This document shows, in pieces, positions 42,351 through 52,797 of a stretch of 64,000 nucleotides of DNA. How positions within the stretch are numbered: position 1 is the first letter of the stretch; every line of letters begins with the position of its first letter. The notes beneath the pieces were generated by a model. That model worked only from the letters and a program-made list of their open reading frames with translations. It did no database searches and was not told where the DNA came from. The stretch spans positions 19,655,685 to 19,719,684 of the forward strand of contig OZ038496.1 in NCBI GenBank assembly GCA_964036315.1. The letters are read 5' to 3'. Both the position numbers and the translations under genes were made by a program. This DNA is from Acanthosepion esculentum (lineage: Eukaryota; Mollusca; Cephalopoda; Sepiida; Sepiidae).

Positions 42351-42354
42351 ACTG

Positions 42355-42886
42355 TAATACAGAAATCCAAAGGCACACGGCAATAGTGAAAGATGAATTT
42401 CAGAAACTAAGCAAAGTATTAAGGAATTGGAAAATGTCTTTAAAAACAAAGAAATCAAATGCTGAACTGCTATGTAATGCCTAATTTATAGTATGGCTGT
42501 GACTGTTAGACAGTTTCTTCACAAATGAAGAAATAATTTGAAATAGCACAGATGTCACTCTACAAATGAGTGTTAAGAATATCACAGACATATGGGAAAT
42601 AAGGAAGTTCTATGAAGAATGGTAATAGAAACACAAATAAAATGCTGCTAAAAAAAAGACACCTGATATGTTTTGAATGTATAATGAAGAAGTCTTGGAT
42701 AATTTAACACTCACAGAATATGTTGAAGGTAAGAGAAACAAGGAAAAACACTAAGTAGGTTACCTCACGGCAAATAGACGGCGGAATAATTAGCATCAAG
42801 ATGAAGAATGATCATAAAGGTTTAAGAATTACCACAACAAAAAATAGGAAGTTGTGGAGAGCTATGATCACCAATATTCTGAAGGG
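42355..42886 (+). mobile_element. RTE-like LINE tail interrupted by a SINE
   Basis: CCAAAGGCACACGGCAATAG, TCAGAAACTAAGCAAAGTAT, GAACTGCTATGTAATGCC, AATAGCACAGATGTCACTCT, GTAAGAGAAACAAGG and AATAGGAAGTTGTGGAGAGC run in the family order. The final GATCACCAATATTCTGAAGGG is duplicated on the far side of the SINE at 43236, where the LINE ends with GACATTATA. Confidence 0.82.
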
Positions 42887-43235
42887 GTTTTTTATTGATT
42901 GATTTGTTTTTACAGCTTATCAACCTTTTGCATGTTATTTAAAAACCAGAAAATATTTTTAGAGTGTAAGAATTCTTTTTGCAGATAATGATTTTTACTG
43001 ATACAAGTTCTACTAATTAAACCAGGGGAAGAAAAGGTGGATTTATACCTTTCTCCAAGTGTGTTAGTGATTATAACAAATCTGACTGGAATTTGAACTT
43101 GGCCCTCTGATTTCCAATTCAGAGCTGTTATCCATTACACCTTCTGCACATCCATGCAGTCACCCATCTAGTTACTGACCAAACTTGATGTTGCTTAACC
43201 TCAGTGATCATACAAAAACTGATATGGCCATAAGC
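42887..43235 (-). mobile_element. Composite 5S rRNA + tRNA-derived SINE, copy 3, with 16-bp target duplication
   Basis: Minus strand: GGGCTTATGGCCATATCAGT, GATCACTGAGGTTAAGCAAC, AACTAGATGGGTGACTGCAT (5S-like), then GGTGTAATGGATAACAGCTC, GGCCAAGTTCAAATTCCAGT (tRNA-like), the body (CTTGGAGAAAGGTATAAATC), and the tail TTTTTAAATAACATGC...GGTTGATAAGCTGTAAAA...AATCAATCAATAAAAAA. CCAATATTCTGAAGGG at 42871-42886 and CCAATATCCTGAAGGG at 43236-43251 are the target duplications. Best-defined SINE in the window. Confidence 0.93.
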
Positions 43236-43261
43236 CCAATATCCTGAAGGGACATTATACT

Positions 43262-43925
43262 TAGAGAGAGGAAGCGTCATGCAAATTATAGATATATAGG
43301 TAGAGAGAGACACACAAGTGTATGAATAAATAAACAAAGAAATAAATCATTACATTTTGAACAAGCCCCTGAGTTATGGTTCATTGTGTTTATAATGCAT
43401 TAACATAGGCCTGTAGTATTGCTACTCATAGCAGAAAAGTACAGGGTAGGAATAGTAAAGTGAATATTTATATCTTTTGCTTTTTATAAATTTTACAAGT
43501 ATGTAAATGGACTGATGGCAGAGCAGATATATTTTGTAGTAAAGTAGGGCTCTGAGCCCTTACTTTGAAGGTTAAAATAAATCTCATCTGTATTATTTTT
43601 CTTTCTGTCAAGTTGTGCTTGTTATTTCACCCTGTTATTTGTCATGGGAATAATAATATGATGGTATCCACCATAAGTGTTCCTTGCAAGGTATTATTGT
43701 TACTTATATTATCAACTCTTTCTTTCCAACTATATAAATAGAAAACAGGCTAATATTAATAATAGAACAGTTGTATAGATATCAGTGTGCAAATAGCCTC
43801 TCCCAGAACTAAATATAACTTTGAGTTATTTAAAAGAGAGGTTAAGTATATAAAATCAATGTATGTGTTTATTAACAGTTTAGATAATGCCCAGGTTACC
43901 CAAGCAAAGCTAATCTTATTATGTT
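43262..43925. other. Unannotated A+T-rich DNA
   Basis: No feature recognised. Confidence 0.45.
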
Positions 43926-43934
43926 AAGAAATAA

Positions 43935-44335
43935 AAAGAATTTTTTTAATCATTTTACCCCAAGCAAGGCAATAAAACCACTAAGACACAAAGGGTTACT
44001 GAGTGTGAAAGAATAAGAAAAATAAAAATATTATTAAAGAATGAAAACAATAGAAGAGTAATCAAGAAGACAGTAGATAATGATTGACATTGCATTTAAA
44101 TTTTTGAACATCAAAGTTGGCCGGAAAGCAAGAAGACCAAAGGAAGTTTTACAGCTGAGAAATGCAAGAAAAGAAATGGTTAACATAGAAATTATTGTTA
44201 CATCTATCCAATTTAACTGTAAAATGATGCGACCTTCTTGCCAATCTAGTACTGTGCATAAATTCATAAAGTCTAGGTACGATAGAACAAAGTTCATCAG
44301 AACAATCTCTATGAAAATATAGAAAAGGCACAGGG
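43935..44335 (-). mobile_element. CR1/Jockey-like LINE, C-terminus and 3' end
   Basis: Minus frames read LYFHRDCSDELCSIVPRLYE, FMHSTRLARRSHHFTVKLDR and CNNNFYVNHFFSC. In the next frame they read SFGLLAFRPTLMFKNLNAMS and IIIYCLLD. The 3' end follows (TTTTACCCCAAGCAAGGC in reverse, 43950-43968). 5' truncated, with one clear frameshift. Confidence 0.85.
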
Positions 44336-44472
44336 AAGCTACATTATGGCAATGGTGGATTTCTATATTATAAACCCATGTAATATAAAATTTGTGTTAT
44401 TACTCTTGTGATGATATTTATCAAATAATATCTTCAAGGAAAGGTATAAAGTTCTTTCTGCAATCTATACTT

Positions 44473-44545
44473 ATTTTAATCATTTCACCCGAAGCAAGCC
44501 ACTAGGACACAAGGAAATACTGAGAATGAAAGAATAAAGAGAGGA
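44473..44545 (-). mobile_element. CR1/Jockey-like LINE 3' tip
   Basis: TTAATCATTTCACCCGAAGC then AAGCCACTAGGACACAAGG is a ~70 bp relic of the same 3' end. Confidence 0.7.
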
Positions 44546-44763
44546 TTCTTGAAATGTTTGATTCAGTTTGAGCAGACTGTCTCTCTAAATATTTGAAACA
44601 TTTCTCTATAAAGATCCTTATTTTCTGTCAATTTCCTCTTTCTTTTCTCTGAAGAAACCAATTTATGCCTGAAATTTGTCTAACTTTTGGATAGCACCTC
44701 ATATTTGCACCAACACATTTGCTATCATCTTCAGCTGTTACAAAGAGGATATAACACAAGACT

Positions 44764-45460
44764 ATATCATATTTAGTGTCATATAAGAGCCTCTCCTCAT
44801 ATTTAGTATCATGTAAGATCCACTTCCCATATTTAGTGTCATATAAGAGCCTCTCCTCATATTTAATGTCATATAAGATCCTCTCCTCATATTTAGTGTC
44901 ATATAAGATCCTCTCCTCATATTTAGTGTCATATAAGATCCTCTCCTCATATTTAGTGTCATATAAGATCCTCTCCTCATATTTAGTGTCATATAAGATC
45001 CTCTCCTCATATTTAGTGTCATATAAGATCCTCTCCTCATATTTAGTGTCATATAAGATCCTCTCCTCATATTTAGTGTCATATAAGATCCTCTCCTCAT
45101 ATTTAGTGTCATATAAGATCCTCTCCTCATATTTAGTGTCATATAAGATCCTCTCCTCATATTTAGTGTCATATAAGATCCTCTCCTCATATTTAGTGTC
45201 ATATAAGTACCACACGTCATATTTAGTGTCATATAAGATCCTCTCCTCATATTTAGTGTTTTAAGTACCACTCCTCATATTTAGTGTCATATAAGTACCA
45301 CTCCTCATATTTAGTGTCATATAAGATCCTCTCCTCATATTTAGTCTCATCTAAGTGCCACTTTTCATATTTAGTATCATATAAGACCCTCTCCTCATAT
45401 TTAGTGTTATATAAGTGCCACTCATATTTAGTGTCATATAAGATCCACTCTAGAGTATTA
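44764..45460. repeat. 30-bp minisatellite, about 23 units
   Basis: The unit is CTCCTCATATTTAGTGTCAT plus ATAAGATCCT. The central units (about 44870-45205) are nearly identical. The edges carry variants such as GTACCACTCC and GTGCCACT. Because 30 is a multiple of three, long stop-free frames appear on both strands (up to 195 codons), but they encode only the 10-residue periodicity. I do not regard any as a gene. Confidence 0.95.
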
Positions 45461-46040
45461 GAATTTTATGAATTTATAAATACACACAAAAAACTTAGGC
45501 TAAACAGAGGAATATGGATGAAGATCCAGTAACATTTGATATAACATCAAATAATCATTTTCTTAACATTCAGGAGGGACCAGAGTGAATATTACATCCT
45601 ATCAATTTCGCTGATGCACATAAATACATCAATTAATGATGGAAAAGAATTTATTAAACACTTTAATTACATCTTTTTCAACATAATCTCTTTGTGAAAC
45701 ATAGGATGATCAGAAATTGTTAAACAAGTACCATACCTGATGACATATGCGACACACTTGCTTTTCCAAAATATTAAAATTTTGTAAATTTCTAAATGCT
45801 TCTCAACCTCCACCCTACAAAAAAAACTTTAAAATTGGACCAAATTAGTAACATGGATAAAGTTTCAATATTTGATGTACCAGGTAATAAATGTTTCTTA
45901 ATATTCCCTGATGAAATTGGTCTGTGCGTATGGGGATGTTTATATGTCATTGTATTTAATCCTTTTAAAATATTCAGTTCTAAAGGTGTTTGATCACTTT
46001 TACAAGTGATAATAATTGCATTATTTTTTTTTTTTACTTT
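45461..46040. other. Unannotated A+T-rich DNA
   Basis: No feature recognised. Confidence 0.45.
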
Positions 46041-46044
46041 TATA

Positions 46045-46405
46045 GTTAATAATAATTATTGTTCTTAATGTACAGATAATAATAATATTCTTAGAAATAA
46101 AATTTACTGTTATTATTATTTGTACATTAATAATAATAATATTCTTAGAAATAAAATTTACTGTTATTATTTGTACATTAATAATAATAATAATTTTCTT
46201 AGAAATAAAATTTACTGTTATTATTATTTGTACATTAATAATAATAATAATAATATTCTTAGAAATAAAATTTACTGTTATTATTATTTGTACATTAATA
46301 ATAATAATAATATTCTTAGAAATAAAATTTACTGTTATTATTATTTGTACATTAATAATAATAATAATGATATTATTATTATTATGTGTGCTATAATTAT
46401 TATTA
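46045..46405. repeat. Tandem repeat, ~55 bp unit with ATT/AAT runs
   Basis: AGAAATAAAATTTACTGTTA, then TTATTATTTGTACATTAATA and a variable (ATA)n run, repeats about five times. (TTA)n and (AAT)n in each unit are complementary, so single strands can fold on themselves. The variable number of trinucleotides in each unit suggests slippage inside a larger tandem repeat. Confidence 0.93.
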
Positions 46406-47575
46406 TAATCATTCTTTATATATATGTAGAAACATTAAACTATGTTCAGATGTCACCAAAATCATGAAGGAATTTTAAAATGCAATGATATTTTATTTAT
46501 TTATTATTTATTTATTTCTGTAAATAAAATTTAAAAATGGGATATAAGTTTAAATTTGGGAATGAAAAATTTGAAAGAAAAGTTACTATAAAAAAAAAAA
46601 TTAAATTTTCAAAATATTTTTATATGTTTATACAAGCAACAATTTTGGTATGTATGTATTCAGTAGTTTCTGAAAGCGATATCAATCTTCTTTGGGAGAG
46701 AATATTATAAATATATTACATTCCCGTACAGGAGCATGTTCAGTGATAACAAAACTGTTGCAAGAAAAAGTTTAATTTGAGAGTAAATGAAATGTGCAGG
46801 GAAATTTGTGTTTGTGCTTTTGCAATGAAATAATCAAACGCTAGCTCAGCATTTTTCAATATTATATTTCTTTGCACTTCATGATTTATTTAATAACCGA
46901 GGATGGGTAGATTGACTATGGCACAAGATGTTCTTGTTAGTAGTATTATATAAATGTACTATTAGAGTGATATTAAAATGTCAGAGGTGCTAGTGGTTGT
47001 AACATCAGTCCAACTGTTATTTGTTAATCAGTAACTGCAGTCATTTTATGACAGACCCAAGGGCAGTTTTTTTTTTGTTTCTATATCTAGCAGAAAATTA
47101 TGCTGTCAACTGAACACTACTATTCAAACTGTCTTGTAATTTATCTTTGAAAATGATTTTGTGAGATGTATGTAGAAACCATCTGGTGCTGCAGGACAAC
47201 AGTGAAACTACGCATAAGCTCTCATTTATAATAAGGGTTTGAAATGGAGGGAAAAAAGACAAATTAATAAAAAAATAAAAGCAAGTGAGAAGAAATGAAT
47301 GAATGAAAAGGAATAGAGGAAAGCAAATGATTTTTTTCATTGAATTTTTAAGTGGATATCTTAGTGGGAGGAGTAGGAAGAGATGAGGAATTGTTCCTCG
47401 ATACTGGCTGGACAAGCTTAGGCTTATTCTTTGCCTCTACTGTTGCTCAATTGCTTGCTTGCTTGCAAGTCAGCATCTGGCCGATCAAATCTTCCTTGAA
47501 ATCAGGCCCACCACTGAGAAGGAGGAACATAGAAGTATATAAACATTAATGCTACCTTCATAAAATATCATTTTT
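46406..47575. other. Unannotated A+T-rich DNA
   Basis: No gene recognised. 47345-47540 is slightly G+C richer with no useful frame. Confidence 0.45.
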
Positions 47576-47579
47576 TGTA

Positions 47580-48660
47580 AAATTCTCCTTTTTTTTTCAA
47601 TGTTTTTTTTCTTTTCCACTTTTTCCTTATTTATATCATTTCTTTTTTCCTACTTTTTCCCCTCTTCTTATTTTTCATTCTTTTTATTTATTATCTTCCT
47701 TTTTCATTTTCCTCCTCCTTTTATCCATTTCTTCTTCTTCATGGTCTCATTCTCATTGCTTTCACCATTTCTTCTTTCTCTTTTCTTCATCTCTTCATCT
47801 TTTTCTATTTTTCATTTTCTCACCATCTTTTCTTTCTGTTTTCTTTTCATTCTTTTCTCTATCTCTTCTTCCTCCTTCTTTTTCTACTTCCCATTTTTCA
47901 CCATCTTTTTTCTCCTTCTTTTCCCTTTCTCTTTCTCCTTTTTCCTTTCCATTTCTCCTCCTTTTTCCCCTTCTCTTTCTCCTTCTTTTTCCCTTTTACT
48001 TTCTCTTTCATTTTTCCTTTCTCTCTCTCCTTCTCTTTCCATTTCTATTTCTTTTTTCCTTTCTCTTTATCCTTCTTTTTCACCTTTCTCCTTTTTCACT
48101 TTCTCTTTCTTTTTTTCATCTTGCTTCATTTTATCCTTCTCATTTTTCATCATCTTTTCTTTGTCTTTCTTCTCTTTCATTATTTCCTCCATCTCTTCTT
48201 TTTCCTGCTCTGTTTTTCATTCTTTCCTCCCTCTTTTTTTCTTTCTCATTCTTTTCTTTTTTTTCTGACCATTTATACTCTTTCAAATTTCTCTTTATCA
48301 TTATATTTTTCTTCCCAATTTTTTCTTCTTCTTCTTTCTCCACACACACTCTCTCTTTCTCTCTCTAATTCTCCTTCCTCTTTTCTCCAACTTCCTTACT
48401 TATCTTGTATTCCTTCATGGATAAAAAAAATTTACTTTTTATTTCTGACTTTTTCCTTTTCTCTCTGTTTTTTTTTTCTATTTCATACTTCTTTTAAAAT
48501 TATTAACGTCTTTCTATCTCATGACCATCTTTTATTTTCTCTTTACTTTCATTTGATGTTTCTTTTTCTCTACCTTCATACCTCTCTTTCTCATTTTAAT
48601 TATCTCTACACCCTTTTTCTTTTACCGTTTCTCTCTCTTCTCTCTCTTCCCAACTAAAGG
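47580..48660. repeat. 1.1 kb pyrimidine tract
   Basis: The plus strand is almost wholly C and T, with CTTTTTC, TTCTCC and CATTTTTC motifs in imperfect repetition (for example TTCTCCTTTTTCCTTTCC). Open frames of 222 and 178 codons rich in Phe/Ser/Leu follow from composition and have no start context or domain. Such strand asymmetry favours triplex (H-DNA) formation and can pause polymerases. No protein is claimed. Confidence 0.93.
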
Positions 48661-49018
48661 AAAGCATTTAGTCAAAGTTTACCTCTCAGCTGTGTCACCT
48701 GGAAATATCTGCCCATACTTCTGAGCAGCAGGTTAGTTTCGATCAGCCAGATGATATCAAAATCTAACCATCTCAACAATTATTAGCAACATTGGAATGA
48801 AGCAGAAAGATCCTTCGTTCAATCCTTGGTGCCAGGTTAATGAGACTTATCAAACATTTCTTCAGGAAAAGATATCTTTGACATAAAACTCCTAACAGGT
48901 GTGGATTCTACCTTTTTAGAAATCAGTTGAATGTAGTGTTAAATTTATTTGACGATCGTAGAGGAACAAGATTTAATTAGAGCGAAAAAATGGACAAAAA
49001 TTTTTTAAACGAAAAAAA
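48661..49018. other. Unannotated DNA, possible tRNA SINE remnant
   Basis: GATCCTTCGTTCAATCCTTG near 48810 resembles a B box, and AACCATCTCAACAATTATTAG lies upstream. No clear A box or family match. Confidence 0.3.
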
Positions 49019-49019
49019 A

Positions 49020-49330
49020 AAAATATATATATATATATAGTCATCCACAGACTGACTGTTTTGCTGTATCACAGCTCTTCAGTATGACTAGATGTCCAAT
49101 TTCCACCAGTGCCAGGATCAATTTGGTATTAGTCAGAGATTCTACCCCTAGGCTATCGTTGCACAGCAGAGAGGACGGGAAATTTTAATGTTTTCTATAC
49201 GAAATACATCAGTGGCCCAGAGAGCTCAATTCAGTTTGGTTGAAGAGCAATGCATTAAAAGTCTAACACTTTCGGCCCAGTCCCTCAACCTCCGACGTCT
49301 TACTCTCTGGGTTGAGGTGTCTACTTGGTC
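49020..49330 (-). mobile_element. tRNA-derived SINE, family 2, third copy
   Basis: GTCATCCACAGACTGACTGT, TTTGCTGTATCACAGCTCTT and GACTAGATGTCCAATTTCC match 13789-13850 and 14098-14165. The minus-strand tRNA-like part (TAGCCTAGGGGTAGAATCTC, about 49157 to 49138) follows. The left edge sits on a short TA run (49022-49039). Confidence 0.72.
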
Positions 49331-50200
49331 CTAACCAAACTTAAGGGAGTGGCCGTAGGTCCCCTGAGCATCTGTAGTTTATTCGGCCGGTCCACTGGTT
49401 TAATTCTGCTTCCTGCCCACGTTGTGTTTGGTTTGATCCAGAAAGCAGAAGTGATGTTCATCCATTCACGGTTGACTGAAGATGTAGACATGGCTAGAGA
49501 CTCTGTGCTAAGAAATTTAGAAAAAATAAATATATATATCTGTCGAAAGCCAGACAAACAACTATTCAATGGTTGAATTGTTAATGTCTTTTATATAGCA
49601 GAAAAGAATAGTAGAAAAGAAACAGGTTACAGAAAAGAAAATAATTGACGTAAAAACTCATATACTGGATTCTAGACAGAGAGAGTGGGTTGTGATTAGC
49701 TTGTTGTGAAATCATATCAGAACGATATACAACTCTTCCGATGGAGAGATAAAGATTTCTGTGTGCGACTTAGTTTATAGTTGCGTTCCTCCTCGGCGGT
49801 AGTAACTAGTAGTAAACTTCGTGGTAGCAGAAGCATCGGTACTTATGTTAACAGTACATGTTAGTGGGGGTTTTGTTCCAATCTCTGACGTCACTTTCAA
49901 TCTCTGACCTCTCCACCCAGCTCGACTGCACTCGGCAGCAGATTTCTGTGTGCGTTTATAGATAAACCTGGTTGATCATAAATCGACCCTTGGCCCGCAC
50001 ACGATTATCACGAGTGCTACCTTCAACCCAAAATTATGTGAATTTCAAAGTTCCTCATAGCCTTAGTAAGCTCTATTTCAAATTTTAACCAATAAAAATT
50101 ATCTCGATCATTTTCCATTGTCTTCCAAATGGGCTAGATCAGATTCCCATCAGTAAACAAAATTGTTCTGATCTAATTTCGCTGTTCAAATCTACTCCAA
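49331..50200. other. Unclassified G+C-richer region, possible LTR element relic
   Basis: This is the most G+C-rich block of the window (CCTCCTCGGCGGTAGTAACT, CCCAGCTCGACTGCACTCGG, GACCCTTGGCCCGCACACG). GATTTCTGTGTGCG occurs twice (about 49757 and 49944). Frames are short. The texture is like a retrotransposon leader or LTR, but no ends, primer site or coding motifs could be shown. Confidence 0.35.
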
Positions 50201-50207
50201 TTTCAAT

Positions 50208-50208
50208 A

Positions 50209-50292
<84 letters not shown>
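50208..50292. repeat. (TA)n(TG)n array
   Basis: About 60 bp TA then 22 bp TG. Confidence 0.97.
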
Positions 50293-50295
<3 letters not shown>

Positions 50296-50385
50296 TTCCC
50301 AAACTCACTCTGTTACAAAAGCAGTATGAGCCACTGTTTTTAAAATCACCCTTTTCTCAAGAGAGCTCAAATGGATTTCCTGGGA

Positions 50386-50387
<2 letters not shown>

Positions 50388-50462
<75 letters not shown>

Positions 50463-50463
50463 C
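50388..50463. repeat. (TA)n(TG)n array, second copy
   Basis: Same composition and order as the array 100 bp to its left. The intervening 95 bp is unique. Confidence 0.97.
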
Positions 50464-50865
50464 AGGTATGCAGAAAAATAGTAAAGAACATGTTAGGTAA
50501 ATAATCCAGAGTTCTTTGGTCTTTTTGTTTTTATTTTTAAAAAGACAGTGCTCCATAACCCCACCATAACCTGACATAAACTTTCCGAAGGTGACGGGTG
50601 TGTAGATAAGAACTTACTCTTCGACCACCTATCCGATATGCCCCCCACCAGCCGTTTCCATAGTAATTAATGTTACAAGAGACCATACTTATAAACACGT
50701 GCAAACTACAAGATAGCTTATTCCTAAATTTTCGCTTGAGGATGAAACGGGATTCGACACCTTAATTCAACTTAATTTCAATAATTATATTGTGGGTTTC
50801 AGCTCTTGTTTTTGAAACATGAGAACTCTTATGTAGCGAAGAAATCATATTTTTAAAAATATATT

Positions 50866-50889
50866 ATATATATATATATATATATATAA
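50866..50889. repeat. (TA)n array
   Basis: TA run adjoining the LINE 3' end. Confidence 0.92.
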
Positions 50890-51430
50890 TCGATTTGACC
50901 ACCTGTAAGGCAGTAAAGCCACTAAGACACAAGGGGGTTAATGGGTGTGGAATAATTAGAAACAGAAACATTACTAATGAGTGGGAATAAAAAGAGTAAT
51001 CAGGACAACAGTAGATAGCAATTGACATTGCATTTAAATTTTTGCAGATTAGAGTTGATTGGAAAGCATGGAGCCAGAAGGGAGTTCCACAAGTGATAAG
51101 TGTGGGAAAAGAAACTGTTAGCATAGAATTTACAGTTACATATAGCCAGCTCAACTGTAAATTGATGATTTCTCAATGCCAGTCTAAAACTGCGCTTAAA
51201 TTCATAAAGTCTAGGTAGCATATGGAAGAGTTCATCTGAAAAATTACCATGAAAGTATTTATAGAAAAATTAAAAGGAGGCAGCCTTATGGCAGTGGGAA
51301 AGTGATTGAAACTGAGCTGCCAGATCAGAACCAATAATATTACTGATTCTTCTTTCATCAGGGGACTCAAGGTAACTAGCAGGAGCACCAGACCATATGT
51401 GGCAGCAATATTCTAAGCATGGGGGAAATG
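50890..51430 (-). mobile_element. CR1/Jockey-like LINE, C-terminal portion
   Basis: Minus strand, in order across two frames: FPPCLEYCCHIWSGAPASYL (51430-51370), IGSDLAAQFQSLSHCHKAAS, FHGNFSDELFH-like, LPRLYEFKRSFRLALRNHQF, TVELAICNCKFYANSFFSH, LWNSLL and NLQKFKCNVNCYLLLS. It ends with the shared 3' end (GTAAGGCAGTAAAGCCACTA, reversed). One of the two longest copies, with several frameshifts. Confidence 0.87.
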
Positions 51431-51435
51431 GCAGA

Positions 51436-51506
<71 letters not shown>
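51436..51506. repeat. (TA)n array with GTATATATA interruptions
   Basis: About 70 bp TA that separates the LINE from hammerhead copy C. Confidence 0.95.
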
Positions 51507-51510
<4 letters not shown>

Positions 51511-51511
<1 letters not shown>

Positions 51512-51668
51512 TGAACATTGAAGTCAACACTCAGAGACGACAGGCTGTTTCATGCTAGACACAATCATCAGGCCACGAATGTTGGATTTTTCCTCGACTA
51601 TTTATATATATGGGTCAGTGGTGCATGTGGGTAATTTATTTTGGTGGTTATTTTTGCATGAGTGGCTT

Positions 51669-51680
<12 letters not shown>
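51511..51680 (-). ncRNA. Hammerhead ribozyme candidate, copy C
   Basis: Minus strand, 51585 to 51524: stem I left strand CCAACATTCGTGGC, core CTGATGA (51571-51565), stem II region TTGTGTCTAGCAT, GAAAC (51551-51547), AGCCT, GTC (51541-51539, predicted cleavage after C), then GTCTCTGAGTGTTGA. The two flanks pair as GGC/GUC next to the core and a 9-bp helix CAACATTCG/TGAGTGTTG beyond a small internal loop, as in natural type I hammerheads. Stem III is the minimal C-A/U-G around GCC. Stem II is weak (U-A, G-C, U-G). The 5' flank (51590-51680) matches copy B. All core bases are intact. Confidence 0.72.
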
Positions 51681-51700
<20 letters not shown>

Positions 51701-51702
51701 AG
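51676..51702. repeat. (TA)n array
   Basis: TA run immediately beyond copy C. Confidence 0.93.
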
Positions 51703-52175
51703 TGAACAACCGAATGAACTAACTGGTTATAGTGCCTCACTCAACAGAACTCAGTGGAGAAAAGTAAAGAAAATTTTGCATATTTGACTCAAAAGGTAAA
51801 ATGCAAAAGAAAATACATGTGTATCAATAATATATTAAGGTGGTTATGTTTCATAAACAGATCACATTCAGTCCTAACAATCATTTCTTCTGTTTACATA
51901 AAGAAAGTTGTCTGGATTTAATGAAAATGGTTTCAAGTTCTTTTAAATGATACTTTGTATGTGATCAATGCAGAAATGAAAATATGTCCTCTCCTGATTT
52001 TGTATAAGGTATTCTGCAATTGCAGATCCAGATGTAATGACCACATCTATGCAAATTATCTAGTTGACATTTTCTTGTAAACACTGAGACATGCTGAGCA
52101 ATTCTCTAGAAGTCAAGTGATCCTACCTATGTAGTCAGCCTCATACTAACATGTAAGTAAATAAATAAGTTACAG
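51703..52175. other. Unannotated A+T-rich DNA
   Basis: No feature recognised, except that AACTAACTGGTTATA (51717) is the inverse of ATAACCAGTTAGTT (52387). Confidence 0.45.
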
Positions 52176-52179
52176 AACT

Positions 52180-52690
52180 AGTTAGGAAGATAGCTCATTC
52201 TGTCATTCTCATTTATTATTTTTTTCTCTCTTTTCCATATTGTTAACTATTGTAGTTGTTTTCCGTTTTTGTCCCTTTTAATTACGCTTGTTCTTTTTGC
52301 TATAATTAAATTTTGTAACTCTAAGAAGGTCTTTGTTTGTTCAGTACAATTTTACTTTCCTTGATTGAGTTCTGATGGTGTGGTCTGATAACCAGTTAGT
52401 TCATTCTGGTATTATCATTTATTATTTAAATCAGCTGAGATTTTTAAAGATATTATTAATTTTGAAGAAATTATTAATGATATTAGCTGATACTATTTAA
52501 ATTAGCTGATAATAGAACTAGTTTTAATGTTAGGTTATTCTGTCGTTCCGTTTTATTATTATATTCTCTTCTTCATATTGCCAACTACCATAATTGTTTT
52601 CCCTTTTAATTATGCCTGTTCTTTTTGCTATAATTAAATTTTGTAACTCTAATAAGATCTTTGTGGTAGTTCAATAATTTTTATTTTTAT
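52180..52690. repeat. Direct duplication, ~330 bp apart
   Basis: ACAGAACTAGTTAGGAAGAT...TTATTTTTTTCTCTC...TTAATTACGCTTGTTC, TTTTTGCTATAATTAAATTT and TGTAACTCTAAGAAGGTCTT at 52182-52335 recur as AGAACTAGTTTTAATGTTAG...TTAATTATGCCTGTTC, TTTTTGCTATAATTAAATTT and TGTAACTCTAATAAGATCTT at 52505-52665. Non-coding. Confidence 0.8.
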
Positions 52691-52694
52691 TTTT

Positions 52695-52797
52695 TGCACC
52701 TTTTGAGTCAGACAATCTTAGAATTGTGAGAAGTGGGGACAGTATTCTGGCATATGTTGAAAAGGGTGCACTGAACAAAAAAGGTTGGGAACAACTG
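52695..52797. mobile_element. hAT-type element, right end only
   Basis: The region ends AAAAAAGGTTGGGAACAACTG (about 52777-52797), the inverse of a CAGTTGTTCCCAACC-type hAT terminus. No matching left end or 8-bp duplication was found. It is a truncated relic. Confidence 0.5.

Noticed and set aside
44628..45271. Open frames of 162-195 codons on both strands
   Set aside because: They consist entirely of the 30-bp minisatellite, whose length is a multiple of three. The peptide is a 10-residue repeat with no signal, domain or start context.
44764..45460. Possible CRISPR array (regular 30-bp repeats)
   Set aside because: The repeats are contiguous with no unique spacers, and the context is an animal genome.
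47600..48657. 222- and 178-codon Phe/Ser/Leu-rich frames resembling membrane proteins
   Set aside because: They arise from a pyrimidine-only tract. TTC/TCT/CTT codons give F, S and L in any frame.
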